Source: Pseudomonas sp. Irchel 3H7
GTDB taxonomy: Bacteria > Pseudomonadota > Gammaproteobacteria > Pseudomonadales > Pseudomonadaceae
Reading direction: 5' to 3'
Assembly (NCBI RefSeq): GCF_900187605.1
Contig: NZ_FYEA01000006.1
Span: 1-64,000 of the forward strand
Length of the DNA: 64,000 nucleotides
Shown here: one piece after another, positions 34,304-44,397 of the stretch
Position numbering within the stretch: position 1 is the first letter of the stretch
Layout of the letters: every line of letters begins with the position of its first letter
Translations under genes and position numbers: made by a program
Notes under the pieces: model-generated
The model's input: only the letters and a program-made list of their open reading frames with translations
Databases searched by the model: none
What the model was told of the DNA's origin: nothing

Positions 34304-37300
34304 TTACACGAGAGGTTTAGGCTCGTGCTCTTTTTCCTCGGCCTCTTGGTGTTGCTCGACCGCGTCCTGAACGGAGCGTGGTGCTTCAGCGATCACCGCT
34401 TCAACTACCGCTTCTTCAGCGACCGGGGCAGGAGCTGCCTCGACCACGGCAGCGACTGGAGCAGCTGCGGCAGCCAGTTCGGCTTCCTTCTGCAGACGCT
34501 CTTCTTCACGCTTGCGACGACGCACTTCACGTGGATCGTTCGGCGCGCGGCCGCTTGGCGTCAGAGCGCTGACCGGAGCCGGTGCTTCAACCACCGGGGC
34601 TGGCGCTTCGGCAACCACTGGCGCTTCGACAACGGGCGCTGGTTCAGCAACGACCACTGGCTCGGCAACCTTGGTTTCTTCAACTACTGGCGCTTCGAAC
34701 ACTGGCGCTTCAACAACCGGTGCTTCAACCACAGGCGCAGGCGTTTCAGCGGTTGCTGGTTCGGCAACCCAGTTGAAAGCGGTCTGCTCTTCGCGAACTT
34801 CACGCACGGTTTCAGTCACGGTTTCAGCGACGGTTTCAACCACCGGCTCGGCAACCACGGCTGGAGCTGGCTCTACCTGAGGCAAGGTTTCCTGAACCGG
34901 TGCCACTTCGACTTCCGGAGCAGCAACCACTTCTACCGGAGTGGTCGCTTCAACTACCGGCGCTTCCACTGGAGCGGTTTCCTGAACAGCAGCGGTGGCG
35001 CGTTCGGCTTGCTCGTGAGCTTGTGCTTCAGCCGGGGCGCTGATCACGGTGCTGGCAACAGCGGCGGTCACCGCCAGGCCAGCAGCCAGATCGGCAGTGC
35101 TTGGGCCTTCGCCGTTTTCGCCGGCTTCGGATTCTTCCGAACCTTCGATCACGTTGCCGTTGGCATCACGCTGACGCTCACGACGGTTGCTGCGACGACG
35201 CTGACCGCGCGAACGACGACGTGGACGATCGCCTTCGGCGTTCTCCGAACCGTCTTCCGGCAGTTGCTCTTCGTTGCTGTTCACTTCTTCTTCAGCGACG
35301 GCAGCAGCGGCCTGTTCGGCGCGTGGCTGACGCTCTTCACGCGGCGGACGCGGTGCGCGCTCTTCACGTGGCTGACGGGCCGGGCGCTCTTCAGCGGTAA
35401 CAACTGCGGTGTCTGCAGTCACTGGAGCGGCGTCCAGTGGCTCGCGCAGTTCACGTACACGCTCTTCGCGCTCGCCACGTGGCTTGCGGTCTTCGCGCGG
35501 TGCACGTGGCGCACGTTCTTCACGCGGAGCACGTGGTGCGCGCTCTTCGCGGGCAACTGGTGCTTCGGTGCGGGCTTCACGAGGCTCGCGGACTTCACGG
35601 GCTTCGCGTGGCGCACGCTCTTCGCGCGGTTCACGTGGGGCGCGTTCTTCACGCGGTGCACGTTCTTCACGCGGTTTGCGCTCTTCATCGCGGCGACCAT
35701 TACGGTTGCGGCTCTGCTGACGACCGTTGCGACGTTCTTCGTTACGGGCCGGGCGCTCGGTGGCTGGTTTTTCAACCACAACCGGAGCGGCAGGCTCTTC
35801 TTTGGTGGCGAACAGGCTGACCAGCGATTTCACCAGGCCTTTGAACAGGCTTGGCTCTGGCGCGGCAACTGGCGCCGGTGCCGGAGCAACAGGCGCGGCG
35901 GCTTCGGTCGGAACCGGAGCGTTGGCGCGGGCCGGAGCAGTCTTGACCGCAGCTTCCTGGCGAACCAGGGTGCGGGTCGCAGCGGCTGGCTGAACTTCTT
36001 CGACTTCAGCAGCGGCAGCAGCGATTTCGTAGCTGGACTGGTTGGTCGCGGCTTCCGGGCTGTCGTCACGCAGACGCTGAACTTCGAAGTGCGGCGTTTC
36101 GAGGTGATCGTTCGGCAGGATGACGATACGAGCGCGGGTGCGCAGTTCGATCTTGGTGATCGAGTTGCGTTTTTCGTTGAGCAGGAACGCGGCGACGGGG
36201 ATCGGCACCTGAGCGCGCACTTCGGCAGTGCGGTCTTTCAGAGCTTCTTCTTCGATCAGGCGCAGGATCGCCAGCGACAGCGATTCAACGTCACGGATGA
36301 TGCCGGTGCCGTTGCAACGCGGGCAGACGATGCCGCTGCTTTCGCCCAGGGATGGACGCAGGCGCTGACGGGACATTTCCAGCAGGCCGAAGCGCGAGAT
36401 GCGGCCGATCTGCACGCGAGCGCGGTCGGCTTCCAGGCATTCGCGGACTTTCTCTTCCACGGCGCGCTGGTTCTTGGCAGGGGTCATGTCGATGAAGTCG
36501 ATGACGATCAGGCCGCCGATGTCACGCAGGCGCAACTGACGGGCGATTTCTTCGGCGGCTTCAAGGTTGGTCTGCAGAGCGGTTTCTTCGATGTCGCTGC
36601 CTTTGGTGGCGCGCGCCGAGTTGATGTCGATGGACACCAGAGCTTCGGTCGGATCGATAACGATGGAGCCGCCGGAAGGCAGTTCAACGACGCGCTGGAA
36701 AGCGGTCTCGATCTGGCTTTCGATCTGGAAACGGTTGAACAGCGGCACGCTGTCTTCATACAGCTTGATCTTGCTGGCGTACTGCGGCATCACCTGGCGG
36801 ATGAAGGTCAGGGCTTCGTCCTGGGCTTCAACGCTGTCGATCAGCACTTCGCCGATGTCCTGGCGCAGGTAATCGCGGATGGCGCGGATGATCACGTTGC
36901 TTTCCTGGTAGATCAGGAAAGGCGCGGAGCGATCCAGCGAGGCTTCTTTGATGGCGGTCCACAGTTGCAGCAGGTAATCGAGGTCCCACTGCATTTCTTC
37001 GCTGCTGCGGCCCAGGCCGGCAGTGCGCACGATCAGACCCATGTCGGCTGGCGCAACCAGACCGTTCAGCGCTTCACGCAATTCGTTGCGCTCTTCGCCT
37101 TCGATGCGACGGGAGATGCCGCCGGCACGCGGGTTGTTCGGCATCAGTACGAGGTAACGACCGGCCAGGCTGATGAAGGTGGTCAGGGCTGCGCCCTTGT
37201 TGCCACGTTCTTCTTTTTCAACCTGAACGATGACTTCCTGGCCTTCGCTCAGGACGTCCTTGATGTTGACGCGGCCTTCAGGGGCTTTCTTGAAGTACTC

Positions 37301-37525
37301 GCGGGAGATTTCTTTGAGGGGCAGGAAGCCGTGGCGCTCGGAGCCGAAATCGACAAAGGCAGCCTCAAGGCTTGGTTCGATGCGAGTGATGCGGCCTTTA
37401 TAGATGTTGGCCTTCTTCTGCTCGCGTGCACCGGATTCGATGTCCAGGTCGTAGAGGCGTTGGCCATCTACCAGTGCAACACGCAACTCTTCGGGTTGAG
37501 TTGCGTTAATCAGCATTCTTTTCAT
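34304..37525 (-). CDS. rne: Ribonuclease E
   Basis: RNase E initiates mRNA decay and processes rRNA and tRNA at the inner membrane, scaffolding the degradosome. The 1073-residue protein has the S1 domain (about 35-125), RNase H-like and 5'-sensor parts, the catalytic aspartates near 303 and 346 ([20 protein letters not shown]) and the zinc link CPRCNGTG near 401-408. The C-terminal half is low-complexity: Arg/Glu repeats ([13 protein letters not shown] and variants, about 610-740) and Val/Glu/Pro/Ala repeats (about 860-1010), then [15 protein letters not shown] and an acidic tail. ATG 37525 gives the family start [10 protein letters not shown]. Confidence 0.97.
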   Translation of the reverse strand: MKRMLINATQPEELRVALVDGQRLYDLDIESGAREQKKANIYKGRITRIEPSLEAAFVDFGSERHGFLPLKEISREYFKKAPEGRVNIKDVLSEGQEVIVQVEKEERGNKGAALTTFISLAGRYLVLMPNNPRAGGISRRIEGEERNELREALNGLVAPADMGLIVRTAGLGRSSEEMQWDLDYLLQLWTAIKEASLDRSAPFLIYQESNVIIRAIRDYLRQDIGEVLIDSVEAQDEALTFIRQVMPQYASKIKLYEDSVPLFNRFQIESQIETAFQRVVELPSGGSIVIDPTEALVSIDINSARATKGSDIEETALQTNLEAAEEIARQLRLRDIGGLIVIDFIDMTPAKNQRAVEEKVRECLEADRARVQIGRISRFGLLEMSRQRLRPSLGESSGIVCPRCNGTGIIRDVESLSLAILRLIEEEALKDRTAEVRAQVPIPVAAFLLNEKRNSITKIELRTRARIVILPNDHLETPHFEVQRLRDDSPEAATNQSSYEIAAAAAEVEEVQPAAATRTLVRQEAAVKTAPARANAPVPTEAAAPVAPAPAPVAAPEPSLFKGLVKSLVSLFATKEEPAAPVVVEKPATERPARNEERRNGRQQSRNRNGRRDEERKPREERAPREERAPREPREERAPREAREVREPREARTEAPVAREERAPRAPREERAPRAPREDRKPRGEREERVRELREPLDAAPVTADTAVVTAEERPARQPREERAPRPPREERQPRAEQAAAAVAEEEVNSNEEQLPEDGSENAEGDRPRRRSRGQRRRSNRRERQRDANGNVIEGSEESEAGENGEGPSTADLAAGLAVTAAVASTVISAPAEAQAHEQAERATAAVQETAPVEAPVVEATTPVEVVAAPEVEVAPVQETLPQVEPAPAVVAEPVVETVAETVTETVREVREEQTAFNWVAEPATAETPAPVVEAPVVEAPVFEAPVVEETKVAEPVVVAEPAPVVEAPVVAEAPAPVVEAPAPVSALTPSGRAPNDPREVRRRKREEERLQKEAELAAAAAPVAAVVEAAPAPVAEEAVVEAVIAEAPRSVQDAVEQHQEAEEKEHEPKPLV

Positions 37526-37537
37526 GTAGTACCGTCG

Positions 37538-37557
37538 GTTTCCGGGCTGCCGGAAAC
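37538..37557 (-). promoter_or_regulatory. Hairpin in the rne leader just before the start codon
   Basis: GTTTCCGG and CCGGAAAC form a perfect 8-bp stem with a four-base loop, 13-32 bases upstream of the rne ATG. The ribosome site itself is weak. In E. coli the rne leader contains hairpins that let RNase E control its own mRNA; a similar role here is inferred. Confidence 0.5.
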
Positions 37558-38208
37558 GGCGTTCGGCACACACGACTTCTCACGGTCGGTGTCAGGTGCG
37601 TCGGGAGTGGTTGGCCATTCCCGTGTCCAGCGATATGCGGCCAATTGGGCCGATATAGCGACGTACGCGTCCTGCTTGCTGTGGCTACTTAAGCACTCAG
37701 TCAGGAGGAGGAATCAACCAGCGGCTGTGGACGAGATGAAGCGTCTTGATAAAGCCTATTGCTACACAGTCCGGCGGTTGTGCATCTCCACCCTACACGT
37801 ATCCCTGATAATTCGGGTGCTGCCGCGCGCAGAATCCGCAGCGGGTTGGCATTTACCGTGAGCTCCGATAGGGGAGGTCACGCATCATGGCTAATTCAGG
37901 CGTTGTTTCCGAAGCATTCGCTCGGGGTCATCTGCAGCTGACTGCACTTTGTGAACTGGCCTTGAATGTGTGCCTGCCAGGCGAGTAAAAACTCTGCTCG
38001 GCGGTGTAATTCAGGCCTCATGTCACCTGCGCTTGTTACAACTGCAAACTCCACCGTTACGTAGCGAAAGCCCCGTAGGACGGCCTCGCGTCCTGGTGAA
38101 TTGCGTTGGTCAGGGCCGGTTTTTGACCGTGGTTCCTCTGTCCAGGCCGCTTTTGGCGGCGTTCGCGACTATAGCAGCAATGATTAAGTGCTTCAATTCC
38201 ATAAAAAT
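37558..38208. other. Long rne-rluC divergent intergenic region
   Basis: About 700 bases separate the two start codons. I see no protein gene. A near-palindrome CGGCCAATTGGGCCG lies at about 37638-37652. A long rne leader is normal in gamma-proteobacteria, and the minus-strand promoter could not be placed with confidence. Confidence 0.5.
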
Positions 38209-38217
38209 TGTTATCAT
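38209..38217 (+). promoter_or_regulatory. Extended -10 promoter element directly upstream of rluC
   Basis: TGTTATCAT fits an extended -10 (TGnTATAAT). It ends seven bases before the rluC ATG, so transcription would begin at or next to the A of ATG. No good -35 is present, which extended -10 promoters can tolerate. Confidence 0.45.
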
Positions 38218-38224
38218 CCGCGGC

Positions 38225-39184
38225 ATGACAACTACTGCCCCTTCGACTCCAGGCGTTCAATTGCTTGAAGTCTCGCCGGAGTATGCCGGCCAACGAATCG
38301 ACAACTTTCTCCTCGCCCGGCTCAAAGGCGTGCCCAAGACCTTGATTTACCGCATTTTGCGTAAAGGCGAAGTGCGCGTGAACAAAGGTCGGATCAAGCC
38401 CGAATACAAGCTGCAGGCCGGTGATATCGTGCGCGTGCCGCCCGTTCGCGTGCCTGAGCGTGACGAACCGGTGCCACTTGCACAGGGTTTGCTGCAGCGC
38501 CTGGAAGCCTCGATTGTCTTCGAAGACAAAGCCCTGATCGTGATCAACAAGCCCGCCGGCATTGCGGTTCACGGTGGCAGCGGCCTGAACTTCGGCGTGA
38601 TCGAAGCCTTTCGTCAGTTGCGCCCCGATGCCAAGGAATTGGAACTGGTTCACCGTCTCGACCGTGACACCTCCGGCCTACTGATGATCGCGAAAAAGCG
38701 CAGCATGTTGCGTCACTTGCATGAGCAGTTGCGCGGCGATGGCGTCGACAAGCGGTACATGGCGCTGGTGCGCGGCAACTGGGCGACTTCGATCAAGAAA
38801 GTCAGTGCGCCATTGCTCAAGAGCAATCTGCGTTCCGGCGAGCGCATGGTCGAAGTCAATGACGAGGGCAAAGAAGCCCTGACCATGTTCAAGGTGCTGC
38901 GCCGTTTCGGTGATTTCGCCACCATGGTCGAGGCTAAACCGGTTACCGGTCGTACTCACCAGATTCGCGTGCACACCTTGCATGCTGGCCATTGCATTGC
39001 TGGCGACAGCAAGTACGGCGATGAGGATTTCACCAAGGAAATCGGCGATCTGGGCGGCAAGCGCCTGTTCCTGCACGCCTACATGCTGACCGTGCCGCTG
39101 CCCGATGGCGGCAAGCTGACCTTGCAGGCGCCGGTCGATGAAATGTGGGCCAAGACCGTGGAGCGATTGAGTGCGCCCATCTGA
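38225..39184 (+). CDS. rluC: 23S rRNA pseudouridine synthase RluC
   Basis: RluC converts uridines 955, 2504 and 2580 of 23S rRNA to pseudouridine. The 319-residue enzyme has an N-terminal S4 RNA-binding domain ([34 protein letters not shown]) and the catalytic motif [11 protein letters not shown] with the nucleophilic Asp. Its divergent position from rne is conserved among gamma-proteobacteria. ATG 38225 matches the family start, and no ribosome site is visible. The end overlaps the HAD gene by 14 bases. Confidence 0.95.
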   Translation: MTTTAPSTPGVQLLEVSPEYAGQRIDNFLLARLKGVPKTLIYRILRKGEVRVNKGRIKPEYKLQAGDIVRVPPVRVPERDEPVPLAQGLLQRLEASIVFEDKALIVINKPAGIAVHGGSGLNFGVIEAFRQLRPDAKELELVHRLDRDTSGLLMIAKKRSMLRHLHEQLRGDGVDKRYMALVRGNWATSIKKVSAPLLKSNLRSGERMVEVNDEGKEALTMFKVLRRFGDFATMVEAKPVTGRTHQIRVHTLHAGHCIAGDSKYGDEDFTKEIGDLGGKRLFLHAYMLTVPLPDGGKLTLQAPVDEMWAKTVERLSAPI

Positions 39185-39833
39185 TTACAAACTGCTGATT
39201 TTCGATTGGGACGGCACGCTGGCCGACTCCATTCACCGGATTGTCGAGGCGATGCACTCGGCGTCCGGGCGCTCCGGTTTCGAGTTGCGCGATGACTTTG
39301 CCGTCAAAGGCATCATCGGTCTGGGTTTGCCCGAGGCGATTCGCACGCTGTATCCCGAGATCAGCGATGCCGAAATGACCTTGTTTCGCGAGTATTACGC
39401 CGATCACTACATCGCCGCGGAAGCCGTGCCTTCGCCGTTGTTCGAAGGCGTTGTCGAGTCGATGGCGTCCTTTCGCGAGCAGGGTTATCACCTGGCCGTC
39501 GCCACCGGCAAGAATCGTCGCGGGCTGGATCGGGTGCTCAAGGCCAATGGCTGGGAAGATTATTTCGATATCACCCGTGCTGCCGATGAAACTGCGAGCA
39601 AGCCGCATCCTCTGATGCTGGAGCAGATCCTTGCTCACTGCGGTGTGCGTGCGGAGCAGGCGCTGATGGTCGGCGATTCGTCCTTCGATCTGCTGATGGC
39701 GCGTAACGCAGGGATGGACTCGGTGGCGGTCAGTTATGGCGCGCAATCGATCGAATCGCTGCAGCAGTTCGAGCCACGTCTGTCGATCGACCGTTTTTGT
39801 GAATTGCATGCCTGGCTGGAACAGCAGGCTTAA
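39171..39833 (+). CDS. HAD-family hydrolase, phosphoglycolate phosphatase-like
   Basis: The 220-residue phosphatase has motif [11 protein letters not shown] (Asp12, Asp14), a helical cap ([13 protein letters not shown] onwards), motif II VATGK, a motif III Lys in ASKPHPLM and motif [17 protein letters not shown], as in HAD subfamily IA. The GTG start at 39171 lies within the end of rluC. Substrates of relatives are small phosphoesters; the true one is unknown. It is co-transcribed with rluC and sppA. Confidence 0.9.
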   Translation: MRPSDYKLLIFDWDGTLADSIHRIVEAMHSASGRSGFELRDDFAVKGIIGLGLPEAIRTLYPEISDAEMTLFREYYADHYIAAEAVPSPLFEGVVESMASFREQGYHLAVATGKNRRGLDRVLKANGWEDYFDITRAADETASKPHPLMLEQILAHCGVRAEQALMVGDSSFDLLMARNAGMDSVAVSYGAQSIESLQQFEPRLSIDRFCELHAWLEQQA

Positions 39834-39857
39834 TACGTTTTTGCTGGGGTGGATGGC

Positions 39858-40847
39858 ATGACCGACGAATGGAAAGCACCGGCCAAGGCAAGTGCCGACG
39901 GCGGTGACGAGAAAAGCTGGAAGCTGTTGGAAAAGACCCTGCTGGCCGGTGTGCAGGAACAGCGTCGTTCGCGGCGTTGGGGGATTTTCTTCAAGCTGCT
40001 GACGTTTGTTTATCTGTTTGTGGCGCTGATTCTGTTCACGCCACTGATGGACATGGAAAAAAGCGCCACGCGCGGGTCGAACTACACCGCGCTGATCGAC
40101 GTCACTGGCATGATTGCCGATAAAGAGCCGGCCAGCGCCGACAACATCGTCGGCAGTCTGCGGGCGGCGTTCGAGGACAAGAAGGTCAAGGGCGTGATCC
40201 TGCGGATCAACAGTCCTGGCGGCAGTCCGGTGCAGTCGGGTTATGTATATGACGAGATCAAACGTCTGCGCGGTCTGCACCCGGAGATCAAGGTGTATGC
40301 GGTGATTTCCGATCTGGGTGCGTCCGGTGCTTATTACATCGCCAGTGCGGCGGACCAGATCTACGCCGACAAGGCGAGTCTGGTTGGCTCCATTGGTGTG
40401 ACGGCGGCGGGTTACGGCTTTGTCGGCACCATGGAGAAACTTGGCGTCGAGCGTCGCACGTACACCTCGGGCGAGCACAAATCGTTCCTTGACCCGTTCC
40501 AGCCGCAGAAGCCTGAAGAAACGGCGTTCTGGCAAGGCGTGTTGGATACCACGCACAAGCAGTTCATCAACAGCGTCAAGCAGGGTCGTGGCGATCGTCT
40601 GAAAGACAAAGAACATCCGGAGCTGTTTTCCGGGTTGGTCTGGTCGGGCGAGCAGGCGCTGCCACTGGGTTTGATTGACGGTCTGGGCAATGCCAGCTCG
40701 GTGGCGCGGGATGTGATTGGTGAGAAGGAGTTGGTGGACTTCACTGTTCAGGAGTCGCCGTTCGATCGCTTCTCGAAGAAGCTCGGTGCCAGTGTGGCTG
40801 AGCAGTTGGCGATGTGGATGGGTTTCCACGGGCCTTCGTTGCGTTAA
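39858..40847 (+). CDS. sppA: S49-family peptidase (signal peptide peptidase SppA)
   Basis: The 329-residue inner-membrane serine protease degrades cleaved signal peptides. One membrane helix lies at about 42-62, followed by the protease domain with nucleophile Ser156 (DLGASGAYYIA) and general base Lys208 (GEHKSFLDPF), the Ser/Lys dyad of short (single-domain) SppA. GSIGVTAAGYGF is a family landmark. ATG 39858 follows GGGGTGG. A bidirectional terminator separates it from the convergent maf gene. Confidence 0.92.
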   Translation: MTDEWKAPAKASADGGDEKSWKLLEKTLLAGVQEQRRSRRWGIFFKLLTFVYLFVALILFTPLMDMEKSATRGSNYTALIDVTGMIADKEPASADNIVGSLRAAFEDKKVKGVILRINSPGGSPVQSGYVYDEIKRLRGLHPEIKVYAVISDLGASGAYYIASAADQIYADKASLVGSIGVTAAGYGFVGTMEKLGVERRTYTSGEHKSFLDPFQPQKPEETAFWQGVLDTTHKQFINSVKQGRGDRLKDKEHPELFSGLVWSGEQALPLGLIDGLGNASSVARDVIGEKELVDFTVQESPFDRFSKKLGASVAEQLAMWMGFHGPSLR

Positions 40848-40861
40848 CAAATCACTGCATG

Positions 40862-40891
40862 AAAAAAACCGGCCTTGATGGCCGGTTTTTT
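40862..40891. terminator. Bidirectional terminator between sppA and maf
   Basis: AAAAAACCGGCC, loop TTGAT, GGCCGGTTTTTT. Confidence 0.95.
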
Positions 40892-40896
40892 GTGGG

Positions 40897-41475
40897 TCAG
40901 GGAATCTGCACGCCTTCATCCAAAAGCATGTCGATCAGGCGAATCAGCGGCAAGCCGATCAGGCTGGTGGCATCCGGGCCTGCTGTGGACTGGAACAGGC
41001 TCACGCCGAGGCCTTCAGCCTTGAAACTGCCCGCGCAGTCGTAGGGCTGCTCGATGCGCAGATAGCGCTCAACGCGCGCCTGATCGAGTTGGCGCATATG
41101 GACAGTGAATGGCACACAATCGACCTGGCACTCGCCCGTCTGGCTATTGAGCAAGGCCAGGCCGGTCAGAAATGTCACGCTGGCGCCGCTGGCGGCCATT
41201 AGTTGTTCGCGGGCTTTCTCGAACGTGTGCGGCTTGCCGATAATCTGCTCGCCAAGCATGGCAACCTGGTCTGAGCCAATAATCAGGTGGGCGGGGTGGC
41301 TGTCGGCCAGTGCCCGGGCTTTTTGTTCGGCGAGGCGCTTGACCAGTTCGATGGCTGACTCGCCCGGGCGATGGCTTTCATCGATATCCGGCGAGCTGCA
41401 GACGAACGGCAGGTGCAGGCGGGCGAGCAATTCACGACGATAAGTCGAGCTTGAAGCGAGTAATAAAGGCAGCAT
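40897..41475 (-). CDS. Maf/YceF nucleotide pyrophosphatase
   Basis: The 192-residue cytoplasmic enzyme hydrolyses non-canonical or methylated nucleoside triphosphates; the YceF subgroup prefers 7-methyl-GTP. The phosphate loop LLLASSSTYRRELLARL at the N terminus, DIDES and IIGSDQVAMLG with the catalytic Asp are present. The position next to yceD-rpmF-plsX supports YceF identity. It is divergent from yceD across a strong promoter. Confidence 0.92.
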   Translation of the reverse strand: MLPLLLASSSTYRRELLARLHLPFVCSSPDIDESHRPGESAIELVKRLAEQKARALADSHPAHLIIGSDQVAMLGEQIIGKPHTFEKAREQLMAASGASVTFLTGLALLNSQTGECQVDCVPFTVHMRQLDQARVERYLRIEQPYDCAGSFKAEGLGVSLFQSTAGPDATSLIGLPLIRLIDMLLDEGVQIP

Positions 41476-41543
41476 TCGCGTCTCCTGAGGCAGGTGCGAA
41501 TTCTAGCGGAGGCACGCAAGTGACGGACAGGGCACAATTTCCT

Positions 41544-41571
41544 TTGACATGGGTGGGTGCATCCCTATAAT
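41544..41571 (+). promoter_or_regulatory. Near-consensus sigma-70 promoter of the yceD-rpmF-plsX operon
   Basis: TTGACA (41544-41549), 16-base spacer, TATAAT (41566-41571). Only nine bases separate the -10 box from the yceD ATG at 41581, so the mRNA leader would be a few bases at most. Confidence 0.88.
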
Positions 41572-41580
41572 GCTGCGCCT

Positions 41581-42108
41581 ATGTTGAATGACCCGATTCC
41601 ACCTCACGTTGACCCGCGCAAATTGGCTGATCGTGGCACCACCCTTCAAGGTGAAATGCTGCTGGCCGATTTGGAGAGACTCTGCGACCCGCTTTCCGAC
41701 AATGTCGGTACGGTGCAGGCGAAATTCGTTTTTGAACGAGATGAACGTAAATCTGTGGTAATCCACAGCTTTATCGACACCGAGGTCAAAATGGTTTGCC
41801 AGCGTTGTCTTGAGCTGGTCACCCTGCCGATCCACAGCGAATGCAGTTATGCTGTGGTGAAAGAGGGTGCGAATACCCAGTCGTTGCCGAAAGGTTATGA
41901 CGTGCTGGAACTGGGCGAAGATCCATTGGATCTGCAGTCACTGATCGAGGAGGAGCTTCTGCTCGCCTTGCCCATTGTGCCTGCTCATCATCCGGAAGAA
42001 TGCCAGCAGCCGGCGGGTCTCGATGAGCCCGAACCGAGCGAGGACGAGTCAACGCGGTCCAACCCGTTCAGTGTATTGGCGCAGTTAAAGCGTGACCCAA
42101 ACGTTTAG
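41581..42108 (+). CDS. yceD: YceD/DUF177-family protein
   Basis: The 175-residue protein belongs to the YceD family, linked to 23S rRNA accumulation in bacteria and plants. MVCQRCLELVTLPI with a CxxC and the acidic C-terminal part (LDEPEPSEDESTRSNPFSVLAQLKRD) are typical. It is encoded 13 bp before rpmF, as in most proteobacteria. ATG 41581 is chosen; an earlier in-frame GTG (41557) would lie upstream of the -10 box. No ribosome site is present before the start. Confidence 0.92.
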   Translation: MLNDPIPPHVDPRKLADRGTTLQGEMLLADLERLCDPLSDNVGTVQAKFVFERDERKSVVIHSFIDTEVKMVCQRCLELVTLPIHSECSYAVVKEGANTQSLPKGYDVLELGEDPLDLQSLIEEELLLALPIVPAHHPEECQQPAGLDEPEPSEDESTRSNPFSVLAQLKRDPNV

Positions 42109-42121
42109 GAGTTAATCAATT

Positions 42122-42304
42122 ATGGCTGTTCAGCAGAACAAAAAATCCCGCTCTGCCCGTGACATGCGCCGTTCGCACGACGCTCTCGAGGCTAGCACTC
42201 TGTCTGTAGAAAAAACCACTGGTGAAGTTCACCTGCGTCACCACGTATCGCCAGAAGGCGTATACCGTGGCCGTAAAGTGATCGACAAGGGCGCTGACGA
42301 GTAA
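42122..42304 (+). CDS. rpmF: 50S ribosomal protein L32
   Basis: The 60-residue basic protein ([20 protein letters not shown]...[13 protein letters not shown]) is ribosomal protein L32 of the large subunit. The ribosome site AGGAG lies upstream. The gene sits between yceD and plsX in the classical order, coupling ribosome and phospholipid precursor synthesis. Confidence 0.98.
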
Positions 42305-42308
42305 TCAC

Positions 42309-43319
42309 TTGTCCGCTCAAGTCATCGCGATTGACGCAATGGGCGGGGACTTCGGTCCCCGCAGCATTGTTCAGGCCAGCCTTGCTTGCCTGTCTGCTAC
42401 GCCCTCGCTGCACCTGACCCTCGTCGGTCAACCCTCCCTTCTTGAAGAATTGATCAACGGCCAATCGGCTGCCGATCGCGCGCGCCTGACGATTGTTGCG
42501 GCCAGCGAAGTCATCACCATGGACGAAAAACCGACCCAGGCCTTGCGCGGCAAGCCGGATTCGTCGATGCGTGTTGCTCTCGAACTGGTGCGTGACGGCA
42601 AGGCTCAAGCGTGTGTCAGTGCCGGTAATACCGGTGCGTTGATGGCGCTGTCGCGGTTCGTTCTGAAAACGTTACCGGGTATTGACCGTCCGGCCATGGT
42701 TGCCGCGATTCCGACGCAGAAGGGTTTTTGCCAGTTGCTCGATCTGGGCGCCAATGTCGATTGCAGTGCCGAGCATTTGCTGCAATTTGCGGTGATGGGC
42801 TCGGTGGCGGCGCAGACGCTGGGCATCCATCGCCCGCGTGTCGCGCTGCTGAACATCGGCACCGAAGACATCAAGGGCAATCAGCAGGTCAAACTGGCTG
42901 CGACACTGCTGCAAGCTGCTCGCGGTATCAACTACATCGGTTTTATCGAAGGCGACGGGTTGTATCGCGGAGAGGCTGACGTGGTGGTTTGCGATGGTTT
43001 TGTCGGCAATATCCTGCTGAAGTCCAGCGAAGGCCTGGCGACGATGATTGCTGCACGTATTGAAGCGTTGTTCAAAAAGAATCTGGCTTCCCGTGCGGTA
43101 GGGGCTTTGGCGTTGCCACTGATGAAGCGCTTGCAGGCGGATCTGGCGCCGGCGCGACATAACGGCGCAAGCTTTCTCGGTTTGCAGGGTATCGTCGTGA
43201 AAAGTCACGGTTCGGCCGGGGTCCAGGGCTTTCAGAGCGCGATTCAGCGCGCGCTGATCGAGATTCAGGAGAATCTTCCCGAACGCCTCCACGGTCGTCT
43301 GGAGGATTTGTTGTCTTAG
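42309..43319 (+). CDS. plsX: Phosphate acyltransferase PlsX
   Basis: PlsX makes acyl-phosphate from acyl-ACP for phospholipid synthesis. The 336-residue protein begins at a TTG (42309) five bases after rpmF, giving [20 protein letters not shown], the conserved family start. [24 protein letters not shown] and [17 protein letters not shown] are family landmarks. No strong ribosome site precedes the TTG, so coupling to rpmF translation is likely. Confidence 0.95.
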   Translation: MSAQVIAIDAMGGDFGPRSIVQASLACLSATPSLHLTLVGQPSLLEELINGQSAADRARLTIVAASEVITMDEKPTQALRGKPDSSMRVALELVRDGKAQACVSAGNTGALMALSRFVLKTLPGIDRPAMVAAIPTQKGFCQLLDLGANVDCSAEHLLQFAVMGSVAAQTLGIHRPRVALLNIGTEDIKGNQQVKLAATLLQAARGINYIGFIEGDGLYRGEADVVVCDGFVGNILLKSSEGLATMIAARIEALFKKNLASRAVGALALPLMKRLQADLAPARHNGASFLGLQGIVVKSHGSAGVQGFQSAIQRALIEIQENLPERLHGRLEDLLS

Positions 43320-43442
43320 GCGTTTTCGTCGGACAATGCTTAAATGTGACCGCCCGGTTCAAAGGGCCATCCAACTGTCAGTTTCTTGCGTCCCCCAGCG
43401 GGGCGTCATTTTCCGACGACAAGATCATTAGGGGCTTGTTAC

Positions 43443-44381
43443 ATGTCTGCTTCCCTCGCATTCGTCTTTCCAGGACAGGGTTCGCAGTCCCTCGGCATGT
43501 TGGCCGAGCTGGGCGCGGAATATCCGTTGATCCTCGAAACGTTCAAAGAAGCTTCTGAGGCTCTGGGCTATGACCTGTGGGCACTGACCCAACAGGGCCC
43601 GGAAGAGCTGCTCAATCAAACCGATAAAACCCAACCGGCCATTCTGACCGCTTCGATCGCCCTGTGGCGTCTGTGGCTGTCTGAAGGCGGAGCGCGTCCG
43701 GCATTTGTTGCCGGTCACAGCCTGGGCGAATACAGCGCGCTGGTCGCTGCCGGCAGCCTGACACTGGCTGACGCGGTCAAGCTCGTTGAGCGTCGCGGTC
43801 AGTTGATGCAGGAAGCGGTTCCGGCCGGGCAGGGCGGCATGGCTGCCATTCTTGGTCTGGAAGATGCCGACGTGCTGGCAGCCTGCGCAGAAGCTGCGCA
43901 AGGCGAAGTCGTCAGCGCCGTCAACTTCAATTCGCCAGGCCAGGTGGTAATCGCCGGGGCCAAGGCTGCTGTCGAGCGCGCCATCGAAGGCTGCAAGGCG
44001 CGTGGTGCCAAGCGCGCCATGCCGTTGCCAGTGAGCGTGCCTTCGCACTGTGAACTGATGCGTCCGGCTGCCGAGCGCTTTGCTGAATCCATCGCCGCCA
44101 TCGACTGGCAGGCGCCGCAGATCCCGGTCGTACAGAACGTCAGCGCGCAAGTGCCGGCCGATCTGGAAACCCTCAAGCGCGATCTGCTCGAACAACTCTA
44201 TAAGCCAGTACGCTGGGTCGAGTCGGTACAGACTCTGGCCGCCAAGGGCGCGACCAATCTGGTCGAATGCGGCCCGGGCAAAGTGCTGGCCGGTCTGAAC
44301 AAACGTTGCGCTGAAGGCGTCGCGACTTCCAACCTCAATACCCCAGACGCTTTCGCTGCCGCCCGTGCAGCGCAAGCCTGA
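43443..44381 (+). CDS. fabD: Malonyl-CoA:ACP transacylase
   Basis: FabD loads malonyl groups onto ACP for fatty-acid elongation. The 312-residue protein has FVFPGQGSQSLGM at the N terminus, nucleophile Ser93 in GHSLGEYSALVAAG, the malonyl-binding Arg (VERRGQLMQEA) and catalytic His in VSVPSHCELM. ATG 43443 follows AGGGG at nine bases. It starts the fabD-fabG cluster, 123 bp after plsX. Confidence 0.97.
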   Translation: MSASLAFVFPGQGSQSLGMLAELGAEYPLILETFKEASEALGYDLWALTQQGPEELLNQTDKTQPAILTASIALWRLWLSEGGARPAFVAGHSLGEYSALVAAGSLTLADAVKLVERRGQLMQEAVPAGQGGMAAILGLEDADVLAACAEAAQGEVVSAVNFNSPGQVVIAGAKAAVERAIEGCKARGAKRAMPLPVSVPSHCELMRPAAERFAESIAAIDWQAPQIPVVQNVSAQVPADLETLKRDLLEQLYKPVRWVESVQTLAAKGATNLVECGPGKVLAGLNKRCAEGVATSNLNTPDAFAAARAAQA

Positions 44382-44397
44382 ATCAGGAGAAACTTGC

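Noticed and set aside
34325..37861. 1178-codon open frame antisense to rne
   Set aside because: It is the mirror of the rne repeats and GC-rich wobble positions; composition is Phe/Arg/Gly-rich nonsense without domains, while the minus frame is unmistakable RNase E.
39030..40919. 629-codon antisense frame across the HAD and sppA genes
   Set aside because: It is a shadow of two well-identified genes and their intergenic space.
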